Shown: one piece after another, positions 13,501 through 27,598 of the stretch | Layout: each line of letters opens with the position of its first letter | How positions within the stretch are numbered: position 1 is the stretch's first letter | Source: Ligustrum vulgare | Taxonomy: Eukaryota > Streptophyta > Magnoliopsida > Lamiales > Oleaceae | NCBI GenBank assembly: GCA_963555705.1 | Contig: OY743180.1 | Coordinates: 42,130,129 to 42,194,128 of the forward strand | DNA length: 64,000 bases | Direction: 5' to 3' | Notes under the pieces: generated by a model | The model's input: the letters and a program-made list of their open reading frames with translations, nothing else | Database searches by the model: none | Told to the model about the DNA's origin: nothing | Position numbers and translations under genes: made by a program

Positions 13501-14296
13501 TAATTTAAAAGTATGAAAAAACGAATCAATTCCTGCAAATTAAACGAAGAACGCGAAAACTCCAGCAATCAGCAGGGATCGGCACAAGAACGATGATGAT
13601 CGGAACGGTCGACAAGAATTCGGAGCCGCACAGAGAGGAATTCTTAGGGTTTTTAGGAAAATGAAATAGAATTTGACATAACGTGTCCAGCTAAAAGTAC
13701 GGGCAGCCCAAACAATTCCATGCAAAGCATGGAGTTTGGATTCCGGAACTTAACAGTTAACACCAAAATACAGCTTTTGAGAAGTACCTTCGAGCTTCAA
13801 CTCAACAAACAAATCGACAATCAACTTCTTCCGTTATCCTCTAATGCAACAAATTTTCCTTCAAAGAGGAAAAAATGAGAGAGATCGAATTTCGGAGAAC
13901 CAAAAATAGATTAAAAATATGAAAAAACGAATCAATACCTACAAAATAAATGAAGAACACGAAAACTCCATCAATCAGTCGGGATCGGCACAAGAACGAT
14001 GATGATCAGAACGGTCGACTGTCCTTCAAAGAGGAAAAAATGAGTGTGATGGAATTTTGGAGAACCAAAAATAAATTAAAAGTATGAAAAAACGAATCAA
14101 TTCCTACAAAATAAATGAAGAACCCGAAAACTCCAGCAATCAGCAGGGATCGGCACAAGAACGATGATGATCGGAACGGTCGAAAAGAATTCGGAGCGGC
14201 ACAGAGAGGAATTTTTAGGGTTTTAAGGAAAATGAAATAGAATTTGACATAACGTGTCCAGCTAAAAGTACGGGAAGCCCAAACAATTCCATGCAA
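10540..14296. repeat. Higher-order trimer, two copies of about 1879 bp
   Basis: Unit ends 11276, 11847, 12418 and 13154, 13725, 14296 give the order three-S, two-S, two-S twice (737+571+571 and 736+571+571). The middle member of each trimer has the one-base loss AATAATTTAAAAG (near 11622 and 13500) and a CGCCAC variant at the end of its first S. The third member has GAGTGTGATGG and CGAAAAGAATTCGGAGCGG. The same three members occur at 2123-4002. Confidence 0.88.
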
Positions 14297-16008
14297 AGCA
14301 TGGAGTTTGGATTCCGGAACTTAACAGTTAACACCACAATACAGCGTTTGAGAAGTACCTTCGAGCTTCAACTCAACAAACAAATCGACAATCAACTTCT
14401 TCCGTTATCCTCTAATGCAACAAATTTTCCTTCAAAGAGGAAAAAATGAGAGAGATCGAATTTCGGAGAACCAAAAATAGATTAAAAATATGAAAAAACG
14501 AATCAGTACCTACAAAATAAATGAAGAACACGAAAACTCCATCAATCAGTCGGGATCGGCACAAGAACGATGATGATCAGAACCGTAGACTGTCCTTCAA
14601 ATAGGAAAAAATGAGTGAGATGGAATTTTGGAGAACCAAAAATAAATTAAAAGTATGAGAAAATGAATCAATTCCTACAAAATAAATGAAGAACGCGAAA
14701 ACTCCAGAATCAACAGGGATCGGCACAAGAACGATGATGATCGGAACGGTCGACAAGAATTCGGAGCCGCACAGAGAGGAATTCTTAGGGTATAAAGGAA
14801 AATGAAATAGAATTTGACATAACGTGTCCAGCTAAAAGTACGGGAAGCCCAAACAATTCCATGCGAAGCATGGAGTTTGGATTCCGGAACTTAACAGTTA
14901 ACACCACAATACAGCGTTTGAGAAGTACCTTCGAGCTTCAACTCAACAAACAAATCGACAATCAACTTCTTCCGTTATCCTCTAATGCAACAAATTTTCC
15001 TTCAAAGAGGAAAAAATTAGAGAGATCGAATTTCGGAGAACCAAAAATAGATTAAAAATATGAAAAAACGAATCAATACCTACAAAATAAATGAAGAACA
15101 CGAAAACTCCATCAATCAGTCGGGATCGGCACAAGAACGATGATGATCAGAACGGTCGACTGTCCTTCAAAGAGGAAAAAATGAGTGTGATGGAATTTTG
15201 GAGAACCAAAAATAAATTAAAAGTATGAAAAAACGAATCAATTCCTACAAAATAAATGAAGAACTCGAAAACTCCAGCAATCAGCAGGGATCGGCACAAG
15301 AACGAGGATGATCGGAACGGTCGAAAAGAATTCAGAGCGGGACAGAGAGGAATTCTTAGGGTTTTAAGGAAAATGAAATAGAATTTGACATAACGTGTCC
15401 AGCTAAAAGTACTGGAAGCCCAAACAATTCCATGCAAAGCATGGAGTTTGGATTCCGGAACTTAACAGTTAACACCACAATACAGCGTTTGAGAAGTACC
15501 TTCGAGCTTCAACTCAACAAACAAATCGACAATCAACTTCTTCCGTTATCCTCTAATGCAACAAATTTTCCTTCATAGAGGAAAAAAATGAGAGAGATCG
15601 AATTTCGGAGAACCAAAAATAGATTAAAAATATGAAAAAATGAATCAATACCTACAAAATAAATGAAGAACACGAAAACTCCATCAATCAGTCGGGATCG
15701 GCACAAGAACGATGATGATCAGAACGGTAGACTGTCCTTCAAAGAGGAAAAAATGAGTGAGATGGAATTTTGGAGAACCAAAAATAAATTAAAAGTATGA
15801 AAAAATGAATCAATTCCTACAAAATAAATGAAGAACGCGAAAACTCCAGAATCAGCAGGGATCGGCACAAGAACGATGATGATCGGAACGGTCGACAAGA
15901 ATTCGGAGCCGCACAGAGAGGAATTCTTAGGGTTTTAAGGAAAATGAAATAGAATTTGACATAACGTGTCCAGCTAAAAGTACGGGCAGCCCAAACAATT
16001 CCATGCAA
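14297..16008. repeat. Three two-S units (570, 571, 571 bp) with CACCACAATAC in L
   Basis: Unit ends are 14866, 15437 and 16008. All three share CACCACAATAC in L instead of CACCAAAATAC. The first has a one-base CCAGAATC deletion, a G in the palindrome loop (GCGAAGC, near 14864) and the shortened R sequence AGGGTATAAAGG (near 14787). The second has a CGAGGATGATC substitution near 15303 and an R variant GCGGGACAG. Confidence 0.88.
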
Positions 16009-19000
16009 AGCATTGAGTTTTGATTCCGGAACTTAACAGTTAACACCAAAATACAGCGTTTGACAAGTACCTTCGAGCTTCAACTCAACAAACAAATCGA
16101 CAATCAACTTCTTCCGTTGTCCTCTAATGCAACAAATTTTCCTTCAAAGAGGAAAAAATGAGAGAGATCGAATTTCGGAGAACCAAAAATAGATTAAAAA
16201 TATGAAAAAACGAATCAATACCTACAAAATAAATGAAGAACACGAAAACTCCATCAATCAGTCGGGATCGGCACAAGAACGATGATGATCAGAACTGTCG
16301 GCTGTCCTTCAAAGAGGAAAAAATGAGTGAGATGGAATTTTGGAGAAAAAAAAATAAATTAAAAGTATGAAAAAACGAATCAATTCCTACAAATTAAACG
16401 AAGAACGCGAAAAATCCAGCAATCAGCCGGGATCGGCACAAGAACGATGATGATCAGAACGGTAGATTGTCCTTCAAAGAGGAAAAAATGAGTGAGATGG
16501 AATTTTGGAGAACCAAAAATAAATTAAAAGTACGAAAAAACGAATCAATTCCTACAAAATAAATGAAGAACGCGAAAACTCCAGAATCAGCAGGGATCGG
16601 CACAAGAACGATGATGATCGGAACGGTCGACAAGAATTCGGAGCCGCACGGAGCGGAATTCTTAGGGTTTTAAGGAAAATGAAATAGAATTTGACATAAC
16701 GTGTCCAGCTAAAAGTACGGGCAGCCCAAACAATCCCATGCAAAGCATGGAGTTTTGATTCCGGAACTTAACAGTTAACACCAAAATACAGCGTTTGAGA
16801 AGTACCTTCGAGCTTCAACTCAACAAACAAATCGACAATCAACTTCTTCCGTTATCCTCTAATGCAACAAATCTTCCTTCAAAGAGGAAAAAATGAGAGA
16901 GATCGAATTTTGGAGAACCAAAAATAGATTAAAAATATGAAGAAACGAATCAATACCTACAAAATAAATGAAGAACACGAAAACTCCATCAATCAGCCGG
17001 GATCGGCACAAGAACGATGATGATCAGAACGGTCGGCTGTCCTTCAAAGAGGAAAAAATGAGTGAGATGGAATTTTGGAGAACCAAAAATAAATTAAAAG
17101 TATGAAAAAACGAATCAATTCCTACAAATTAAACGAAGAACGCGAAAAATCCATCAATCAGCCGGGATCGGCACAAGAACGATGATGATCAGAACGGTAG
17201 ACTGTCCTTCAAAGAGGAAAAAATGAGTGAGATGGAATTTTGGAGAACCAAAAATAAATTAAAAGTATGAAAAAACGAATCAATTCCTACAAATTAAACG
17301 AAGAACGCGAAAACTCCAGCAATCAGCAGGGATCGGCACAAGAACGATGATGATCGGAACGGTCGACAAGAATTCGGAGCCGCACAGAGAGGAATTCTTA
17401 GGGTTTTTAGGAAAATGAAATAGAATTTGACATAACGTGTCCAGCTAAAAGTACGGGCAGCCCAAACAATTCCATGCAAAGCATGGAGTTTGGATTCCGG
17501 AACTTAACAGTTAACACCAAAATAAAGCGTTTGAGAAGTTCCTTCGAGCTTCAACTCAACAAACAAATCGACAATCAACTTCTTCCGTTATCCTCTAATG
17601 CAACAAATTTTCCTTCAAAGAGGAAAAAATGAGAGAGATCGAATTTTGGAGAACCAAAAATAGATTAAAAATATTAAAAAACGAATCAATACCTACAAAA
17701 TAAATGAAGAACACGAAAACTCCATCAATCAGCCGGGATCGCCACAAGAACGATGATGATCAAAACGGTCGGCTGTCCTTCAAAGAGGAAAAAATGAGTG
17801 AGATGGAATTTTGGAGAACCAAAAATAATTTAAAAGTATGAAAAAACGAATCAATTCCTGCAAATGAAACGAAGAACGCGAAAACTCCAGCAATCAGCAG
17901 GGATCGGCACAAGAACGATGATGATCGGAACGGTCGACAAGAATTCGGAGCCGCACAGAGAGGAATTCTTAGGGTTTTTAGGAAAATGAAATAGAATTTG
18001 ACATAACGTGTCCAGCTAAAAGTACGGGCAGCCCAAACAATTCCATGCAAAGCATGGAGTTTGGATTCCGGAACTTAACAGTTAACACCAAAATACAGCT
18101 TTTGAGAAGTACCTTCGAGCTTCAACTCAACAAACAAATCGACAATCAACTTCTTCCGTTATCCTCTAATGCAACAAATTTTCCTTCAAAGAGGAAAAAA
18201 TGAGAGAGATCGAATTTCGGAGAACCAAAAATAGATTAAAAATATGAAAAAACGAATCAATACCTACAAAATAAATGAAGAACACGAAAACTCCATCAAT
18301 CAGTCGGGATCGGCACAAGAACGATGATGATCAGAACGGTCGACTGTCCTTCAAAGAGGAAAAAATGAGTGTGATGGAATTTTGGAGAACCAAAAATAAA
18401 TTAAAAGTATGAAAAAACGAATCAATTCCTACAAAATAAATGAAGAACCCGAAAACTCCAGCAATCAGCAGGGATCGGCACAAGAACGATGATGATCGGA
18501 ACGGTCGAAAAGAATTCGGAGCGGCACAGAGAGGAATTTTTAGGGTTTTAAGGAAAATGAAATAGAATTTGACATAACGTGTCCAGCTAAAAGTACGGGA
18601 AGCCCAAACAATTCCATGCAAAGCATGGAGTTTGGATTCCGGAACTTAACAGTTAACACCACAATACAGCGTTTGAGAAGTACCTTCGAGCTTCAACTCA
18701 ACAAACAAATCGACAATCAACTTCTTCCGTTATCCTCTAATGCAACAAATTTTCCTTCAAAGAGGAAAAAATGAGAGAGATCGAATTTCGGAGAACCAAA
18801 AATAGATTAAAAATATGAAAAAACGAATCAATACCTACAAAATAAATGAAGAACACGAAAACTCCATCAATCAGTCGGGATCGGCACAAGAACGATGATG
18901 ATCAGAACGGTAGACTGTCCTTCAAAGAGGAAAAAATGAGTGAGATGGAATTTTGGAGAACCAAAAATAAATTAAAAGTATGAAAAAATGAATCAATTCC

Positions 19001-19191
19001 TACAAAATAAATGAAGAACGCGAAAACTCCAGAATCAGCAGGGATCGGCACAAGAACGATGATGATCGGAACGGTCGACAAGAATTCGGAGCCGCACAGA
19101 GAGGAATTCTTAGGGTTTAAAGGAAAATGAAATAGAATTTGACATAACGTGTCCAGCTAAAAGTACGGGAAGCCCAAACAATTCCATGCAA
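16009..19191. repeat. Units of 735, 736, 571, 571 and 570 bp with two adjacent three-S units
   Basis: Unit ends are 16743, 17479, 18050, 18621 and 19191. Two three-S units follow one another (16009-16743 and 16744-17479), which also occurs at 26862-28333. The first has GGAGAAAAAAAAATAA in its middle S, where other copies have GGAGAACCAAAAATAA; this marker also appears near 20832, 22138 and 23444. The units ending 18621 and 14296 share GAATTTTTAGGG and GGGAAGCCC, which suggests copying of that member over about 4.3 kb. Confidence 0.86.
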
Positions 19192-22100
19192 AGCATGGAG
19201 TTTGGATTCCGGAACTTAACAAATAACACCACAATACAGCGTTTGAGAAGTACCTTCGAGCTTCAACTCAACAAACAAATCGACAATCAACTTCTTCCGT
19301 TATCCTCTAATGCAACAAATTTTCCTTCAAAGAGGAAAAAATGAGAGAGATCGAATTTTGGAGAACCAAAAATAGATTAAAAATATGAAGAAACGAATCA
19401 ATACGTACAAAATAAATGAAGAACACGAAAACTCCATCAATCAGCCGGGATCGGCACAAGAACGATGATGATCAGAACGGTCGGCTGTCCTTCAAAGAGG
19501 AAAAAATGAGTGAGATGGAATTTTGGAGAACCAAAAATAAATTAAAAGTATGAAAAAACGAATCAATTCCTACAAATTAAACGAAGAACGCGAAAAATCC
19601 CGCAATCAGCCGGGATCGGCACAAGAACGATGATGATCAGAACGGTAGACTGTCCTTCAAAGAGGAAAAAATGAGTGAGATGGAATTTTGGAGAACCAAA
19701 AATAAATTAAAAGTATGAAAAAACGAATCAATTCCTACAAAATAAATGAAGAACGCGAAAACTCCAGAATCAGCAGGGATCGACACAAGAACGATGATGA
19801 TCGGAACGGTCGACAAGAATTCGGAGCCGCACAGAGAGGAATTCTTAGGGTTTTTAGGAAAATGAAATAGAATTTGACATAACGTGTCCAGCTAAAAGTA
19901 CGGGCAGCCCAAACAATTCCATGCAAAGCATGGAGTTTGGATTCCGGAACTTAACAGTTAACACCAAAATACAGCTTTTGAGAAGTACCTTCGAGCTTCA
20001 ACTCAACAAACAAATCGACAATCAACTTCTTCCGTTATCCTCTAATGCAACAAATTTTCCTTCAAAGAGGAAAAAATTAGAGAGATCGAATTTCGGAGAA
20101 CCAAAAATAGATTAAAAATATGAAAAAATGAATCAATACCTACAAAATAAATGAAGAACACGAAAACTCCATCAATCAGTCGGGATCGACACAAGAACGA
20201 TGATGATCAGAACGGTCGACTGTCCTTCAAAGAGGAAAAAATGAGTGTGATGGAATTTTGGAGAACCAAAAATAAATTAAAAGTATGAAAAAACGAATCA
20301 ATTCCTACAAAATAAATGAAGAACTCGAAAACTCCAGCAATCAGCAGGGATCGGCACAAGAACGAGGATGATCGGAACGGTCGAAAAGAATTCGGAGCGG
20401 CACAGAGAGGAATTCTTAGGGTTTTAAGGAAAATTAAATAGAATTTGACATAACGTGTCCAGCTAAAAGTACGGGAAGCCCAAACAATTCCATGCAAAGC
20501 ATGGAGTTTGGATTCCGGAACTTAACAGTTAACACCACAATACAGCGTTTGAGAAGTACCTTCGAGCTTCAACTCAACAAACAAATCGACAATCAACTTC
20601 TTCCGTTATCCTCTAATGCAACAAATTTTCCTTCAAAGAGGAAAAAATGAGAGAGATCGAATTTCGGAGAACCAAAAATAGATTAAAAATATGAAAAAAT
20701 GAATCAATACCTACAAAATAAATGAAGAACACGAAAACTCCATCAATCAGTCGGGATCGGCACAAGAACGATGATGATCAGAACGGTAGACTGTCCTTCA
20801 AAGAGGAAAAAATGAGTGAGATGGAATTTTGGAGAAAAAAAAATAAATTAAAAGTATGAAAAAACGAATCAATTCCTACAAATTAAACGAAGAACGCGAA
20901 AAATCCAGCAATCAGCCGGGATCGGCACAAGAACGATGATGATCAGAACGGTAGACTGTCCTTCAAAGAGGAAAAAATGAGTGAGATGGAATTTTGGAGA
21001 ACCAAAAATAAATTAAAAGTATGAAAAAACGAATCAATTCCTACAAAATAAATGAAGAACGCGAAAACTCCAGAATCAGCAGGGATCGGCACAAGAACGA
21101 TGATGATCGGAACGGTCGACAAGAATTCGGAGCCGCACAGAGAGGAATTCTTAGGGTTTTAAGGAAAATGAAATAGAATTTGACATAACGTGTCCAGCTA
21201 AAAGTACGGGCAGCCCAAACAATTCCATGCAAAGCATGGAGTTTGGATTCCGGAACTTAACAGTTAACACCAATATACAGCTTTTGAGAAGTACCTTCGA
21301 GCTTCAACTCAACAAACAAATCGACAATCAACTTCTTCCGTTATCCTCTAATGCAACAAATTTTCCTTCAAAGAGGAAAAAATGAGAGAGATCGAATTTC
21401 GGAGAACCAAAAATAGATTAAAAATATGAAAAAACGAATCAATACCTACAAAATAAATGAAGAACACGAAAACTCCATCAATCAGTCGGGATCGGCACAA
21501 GAACGATGATGATCAGAACGGTCGACTGTCCTTCAAAGAGGAAAAAATGAGTGTGATGGAATTTTGGAGAACCAAAAATAAATTAAAAGTATGAAAAAAC
21601 GAATCAATTCCTACAAAATAAATGAAGAACTCGAAAACTCCAGCAATCAGCAGGGATCGGCACAAGAACGAGGATGATCGGAACGGTCGAAAAGAATTCG
21701 GAGCGGCACAGAGAGGAATTCTTAGGGTTTTAAGGAAAATTAAATAGAATTTGACATAACGTGTCCAGCTAAAAGTACGGGAAGCCCAAACAATTCCATG
21801 CAAAGCATGGAGTTTGGATTCCGGAACTTAACAGTTAACACCACAATACAGCGTTTGAGAAGTACCTTCGAGCTTCAACTCAACAAACAAATCGACAATC
21901 AACTTCTTCCGTTATCCTCTAATGCAACAAATTTTCCTTCAAAGAGGAAAAAATGAGAGAGATCGAATTTCGGAGAACCAAAAATAGATTAAAAATATGA
22001 AAAAATGAATCAATACCTACAAAATAAATGAAGAACACGAAAACTCCATCAATCAGTCGGGATCGGCACAAGAACGATGATGATCAGAACGGTAGACTGT

Positions 22101-24415
22101 CCTTCAAAGAGGAAAAAATGAGTGAGATGGAATTTTGGAGAAAAAAAAATAAATTAAAAGTATGAAAAAACGAATCAATTCCTACAAATTAAACGAAGAA
22201 CGCGAAAAATCCAGCAATCAGCCGGGATCGGCACAAGAACGATGATGATCAGAACGGTAGACTGTCCTTCAAAGAGGAAAAAATGAGTGAGATGGAATTT
22301 TGGAGAACCAAAAATAAATTAAAAGTATGAAAAAACGAATCAATTCCTACAAAATAAATGAAGAACGCGAAAACTCCAGAATCAGCAGGGATCGGCACAA
22401 GAACGATGATGATCGGAACGGTCGACAAGAATTCGGAGCCGCACAGAGAGGAATTCTTAGGGTTTTAAGGAAAATGAAATAGAATTTGACATAACGTGTC
22501 CAGCTAAAAGTACGGGCAGCCCAAACAATTCCATGCAAAGCATGGAGTTTGGATTCCGGAACTTAACAGTTAACACCAATATACAGCTTTTGAGAAGTAC
22601 CTTCGAGCTTCAACTCAACAAACAAATCGACAATCAACTTCTTCCGTTATCCTCTAATGCAACAAATTTTCCTTCAAAGAGGAAAAAATGAGAGAGATCG
22701 AATTTCGGAGAACCAAAAATAGATTAAAAATATGAAAAAACGAATCAATACCTACAAAATAAATGAAGAACACGAAAACTCCATCAATCAGTCGGGATCG
22801 GCACAAGAACGATGATGATCAGAACGGTCGACTGTCCTTCAAAGAGGAAAAAATGAGTGTGATGGAATTTTGGAGAACCAAAAATAAATTAAAAGTATGA
22901 AAAAACGAATCAATTCCTACAAAATAAATGAAGAACTCGAAAACTCCAGCAATCAGCAGGGATCGGCACAAGAACGAGGATGATCGGAACGGTCGAAAAG
23001 AATTCGGAGCGGCACAGAGAGGAATTCTTAGGGTTTTAAGGAAAATTAAATAGAATTTGACATAACGTGTCCAGCTAAAAGTACGGGAAGCCCAAACAAT
23101 TCCATGCAAAGCATGGAGTTTGGATTCCGGAACTTAACAGTTAACACCACAATACAGCGTTTGAGAAGTACCTTCGAGCTTCAACTCAACAAACAAATCG
23201 ACAATCAACTTCTTCCGTTATCCTCTAATGCAACAAATTTTCCTTCAAAGAGGAAAAAATGAGAGAGATCGAATTTCGGAGAACCAAAAATAGATTAAAA
23301 ATATGAAAAAATGAATCAATACCTACAAAATAAATGAAGAACACGAAAACTCCATCAATCAGTCGGGATCGGCACAAGAACGATGATGATCAGAACGGTA
23401 GACTGTCCTTCAAAGAGGAAAAAATGAGTGAGATGGAATTTTGGAGAAAAAAAAATAAATTAAAAGTATGAAAAAACGAATCAATTCCTACAAATTAAAC
23501 GAAGAACGCGAAAAATCCAGCAATCAGCCGGGATCGGCACAAGAACGATGATGATCAGAACGGTAGACTGTCCTTCAAAGAGGAAAAAATGAGTGAGATG
23601 GAATTTTGGAGAACCAAAAATAAATTAAAAGTATGAAAAAACGAATCAATTCCTACAAAATAAATGAAGAACGCGAAAACTCCAGAATCAGCAGGGATCG
23701 GCACAAGAACGATGATGATCGGAACGGTCGACAAGAATTCGGAGCCGCACAGAGAGGAATTCTTAGGGTTTTAAGGAAAATGAAATAGAATTTGACATAA
23801 CGTGTCCAGCTAAAAGTACGGGCAGCCCAAACAATTCCATGCAAAGCATGGAGTTTGGATTCCGGAACTTAACAGTTAACACCAATATACAGCTTTTGAG
23901 AAGTACCTTCGAGCTTCAACTCAACAAACAAATCGACAATCAACTTCTTCCGTTATCCTCTAATGCAACAAATTTTCCTTCAAAGAGGAAAAAATGAGAG
24001 AGATCGAATTTCGGAGAACCAAAAATAGATTAAAAATATGAAAAAACGAATCAATACCTACAAAATAAATGAAGAACACGAAAACTCCATCAATCAGTCG
24101 GGATCGGCACAAGAACGATGATGATCAGAACGGTCGACTGTCCTTCAAAGAGGAAAAAATGAGTGTGATGGAATTTTGGAGAACCAAAAATAAATTAAAA
24201 GTATGAAAAAATGAATCAATTCCTACAAAATAAATGAAGAACCCGAAAACTCCAGCAATCAGCAGGGATCGGCACAAGAACGATGATGATCGGAACGGTC
24301 GAAAAGAATTCGGAGCGGCACAGAGAGGAATTTTTAGGGTTTTAAGGAAAATGAAATAGAATTTGACATAACGTGTCCAGCTAAAAGTACGGGAAGCCCA
24401 AATAATTCCATGCAA
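19192..24415. repeat. Higher-order dimer array, four copies of 1306 bp
   Basis: Unit ends 19926, 20497, 21232, 21803, 22538, 23109, 23844 and 24415 alternate 735 and 571 bp, an exact 1306-bp period. Private markers recur at that spacing: CAATATACAG at 21271, 22577 and 23883; GGAGAAAAAAAAATAA near 20832, 22138 and 23444; and GGAAAATTAAATAG near 20429, 21735 and 23041. The central two dimers look identical by eye. The first and last are more diverged, as expected when homogenisation is strongest inside a block. Confidence 0.92.
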
Positions 24416-24985
24416 AGCATGGAGTTTGGATTCCGGAACTTAACAGTTAACACCACAATACAGCGTTTGAGAAGTACCTTCGAGCTTCAACTCAACAAAC
24501 AAATCGACAATCAACTTCTTCCGTTATCCTCTAATGCAACAAATTTTCCTTCAAAGAGGAAAAATGGAGAGAGATCGAATTTCGGAGAACCAAAAATAGA
24601 TTAAAAATATGAAAAAACGAATCAATACCTACAAAATAAATGAAGAACACGAAAACTCCATCAATCAGTCGGGATCGGCACAAGAACGATGATGATCAGA
24701 ACGGTAGACTGTCCTTCAAAGAGGAAAAAATGAGTGAGATGGAATTTTGGAGAACCAAAAATAAATTAAAAGTATGAAAAAATGAATCAATTCCTACAAA
24801 ATAAATGAAGAACGCGAAAACTCCAGAATCAGCAGGGATCGGCACAAGAACGATGATGATCGGAACGGTCGACAAGAATTCGGAGTCGTACAGAGAGGAA
24901 TTCTTAGGGTTTAAAGGAAAATGAAATAGAATTTGACATAACGTGTCCAGCTAAAAGTACGGGAAGCCCAAACAATTCCATGCAA
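24416..24985. repeat. Two-S unit, 570 bp, between two higher-order blocks
   Basis: This unit separates the 1306-bp dimers from the 2613-bp tandem duplication. It has CACCACAATAC in L, the one-base CCAGAATC deletion in the last S, GGAGTCGTACAG in R (near 24883) where most units have GGAGCCGCACAG, and a short AGGGTTTAAAGG tract. It resembles the units ending 14866 and 19191. Confidence 0.87.
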
Positions 24986-27598
24986 AGCATGGAGTTTGGA
25001 TTCCGGAACTTAACAGTTAACACCACAATACAGCGTTTGAGAAGTACCTTCGAGCTTCAACTCAACAAACAAATCGACAATCAACTTCTTCCGTTATCCT
25101 CTAATGCAACAAATTTTCCTTCAAAGAGGAAAAAATGAGAGAGATCAAATTTTGGAGAACCAAAAATAGATTAAAAATATGAAGAAACGAATCAATACCT
25201 ACAAAATAAATGAAGAACACGAAAACTCCATCAATCAGCCGGGATCGGCACAAGAACGATGATGATCAGAACGGTCGGCTGTCCTTCAAAGAGGAAAAAA
25301 TGAGTTAGATGGAATTTTGGAGAACCAAAAATAAATTAAAAGTATGAAAAAACGAATCAATTCCTACAAATTAAACGAAGAACGCGAAAAATCCAGCAAT
25401 CAGCCGGGATCGGCACAAGAACGATGATGATCAGAACGGTAGACTGTCCTTCAAAGAGGAAAAAATGAGTGAGATGGAATTTTGGAGAACCAAAAATAAA
25501 TTAAAAGTATGAAAAAACGAATCAATTCCTACAAAATAAATGAAGAACGCGAAAACTCCAGAATCAGCAGGGATCGGCACAAGAACGATGATGATCGGAA
25601 CGGTCGACAAGAATTCGGAGCCGCACAGAGAGGAATTCTTAGGGTTTTTAGGAAAATGAAATAGAATTTGACATAACGTGTCCAGCTAAAAGTACGGGCA
25701 GCCCAAACAATTCCATGCAAAGCATGGAGTTTGGATTCCGGAACTTAACAGTTAACACCAAAATACAGCTTTTGAGAAGTACCTTCGAGCTTCAACTCAA
25801 CAAACAAATCGACAATCAACTTCTTCCGTTATCCTCTAATGCAACAAATTTTCCTTCAAAGAGGAAAAAATTAGAGAGATCGAATTTCGGAGAACCAAAA
25901 ATAGATTAAAAATATGAAAAAACGAATCAATACCTACAAAATAAATGAAGAACACGAAAACTCCATCAATCAGTCGGGATCGGCACAAGAACGATGATGA
26001 TCAGAACGGTCGACTGTCCTTCAAAGAGGAAAAAATGAGTGTGATGGAATTTTGGAGAACCAAAAATAAATTAAAAGTATGAAAAAACGAATCAATTCCT
26101 ACAAAATAAATGAAGAACTCGAAAACTCCAGCAATCAGCAGGGATCGGCACAAGAACGAGGATGATCGGAACGGTCGAAAAGAATTCGGAGCGGCACAGA
26201 GAGGAATTCTTAGGGTTTTAAGGAAAATTAAATAGAATTTGACATAACGTGTCCAGCTAAAAGTACGGGAAGCCCAAACAATTCCATGCAAAGCATGGAG
26301 TTTGGATTCCGGAACTTAACAGTTAACACCACAATACAGCGTTTGAGAAGTACCTTCGAGCTTCAACTCAACAAACAAATCGACAATCAACTTCTTCCGT
26401 TATCCTCTAATGCAACAAATTTTCCTTCAAAGAGGAAAAATGGAGAGAGATCGAATTTCGGAGAACCAAAAATAGATTAAAAATATGAAAAAACGAATCA
26501 ATACCTACAAAATAAATGAAGAACACGAAAACTCCATCAATCAGTCGGGATCGGCACAAGAACGATGATGATCAGAACGGTAGACTGTCCTTCAAAGAGG
26601 AAAAAATGAGTGAGATGGAATTTTGGAGAACCAAAAATAAATTAAAAGTATGAAAAAATGAATCAATTCCTACAAAATAAATGAAGAACGCGAAAACTCC
26701 AGAATCAGCAGGGATCGGCACAAGAACGATGATGATCGGAACGGTCGAAAAAAATTCGGAGCGGCACAGAGAGGAATTCTTAGGGTTTTAAGGAAAATGA
26801 AATAGAATTTGACATAACGTGTCCAGCTAAAAGTACGGGCAGCCCAAACAATTCCATGCAAAGCATGGAGTTTGGATTCCGGAACTTAACAGTTAACACC
26901 AAAATAAAGCGTTTGAGAAGTTCCTTCGAGCTTCAACTCAACAAACAAATCGACAATCAACTTCTTCCGTTATCCTCTAATGCAACAAATTTTCCTTCAA
27001 AGAGGAAAAAATGAGAGAGATCGAATTTTGGAGAACCAAAAATAGATTAAAAATATGAAGAAACGAATCAATACCTACAAAATAAATGAAGAACACGAAA
27101 ACTCCATCAATCAGCCGGGATCGGCACAAGAACGATGATGATCAGAACGGTCGGCTGTCCTTCAAAGAGGAAAAAATGAGTGAGATGGAATTTTGGAGAA
27201 CCAAAAATAAATTAAAAGTATGAAAAAAACGAATCAATTCCTACAAATTAAACGAAGAACGCGAAAAATCCAGCAATCAGCCGGGATCGGCACAAGAACG
27301 ATGATGATCAGAACGGTAGACTGTCCTTCAAAGAGGAAAAAATGAGTGAGATGGAATTTTGGAGAACCAAAAATAAATTAAAAGTATGAAAAAACGAATC
27401 AATTCCTACAAATTAAACGAAGAACGCGAAAACTCCAGCAATCAGCAGGGATCGGCACAAGAACGATGATGATCGGAACGGTCGACAAGAATTCGGAGCC
27501 GCACAGAGAGGAATTCTTAGGGTTTTTAGGAAAATGAAATAGAATTTGACATAACGTGTCCAGCTAAAAGTACGGGCAGCCCAAACAATTCCATGCAA
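24986..27598. repeat. Tetramer higher-order repeat, 2613 bp, copy 1
   Basis: Unit ends are 25720 (735), 26291 (571), 26861 (570) and 27598 (737). Markers shared with copy 2 at exactly +2613 include GATCAAATTTTGG at 25143, GAGTTAGATGG near 25302 and AAAATGGAGAGAG near 26426. One difference from copy 2 is CGAAAAAAATTCGG here (near 26746), which removes an EcoRI site. The true duplication boundary lies about 100-150 bp inside the first unit, because the two L segments differ (CACCACAATAC against CACCAAAATAAAG). Confidence 0.9.
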
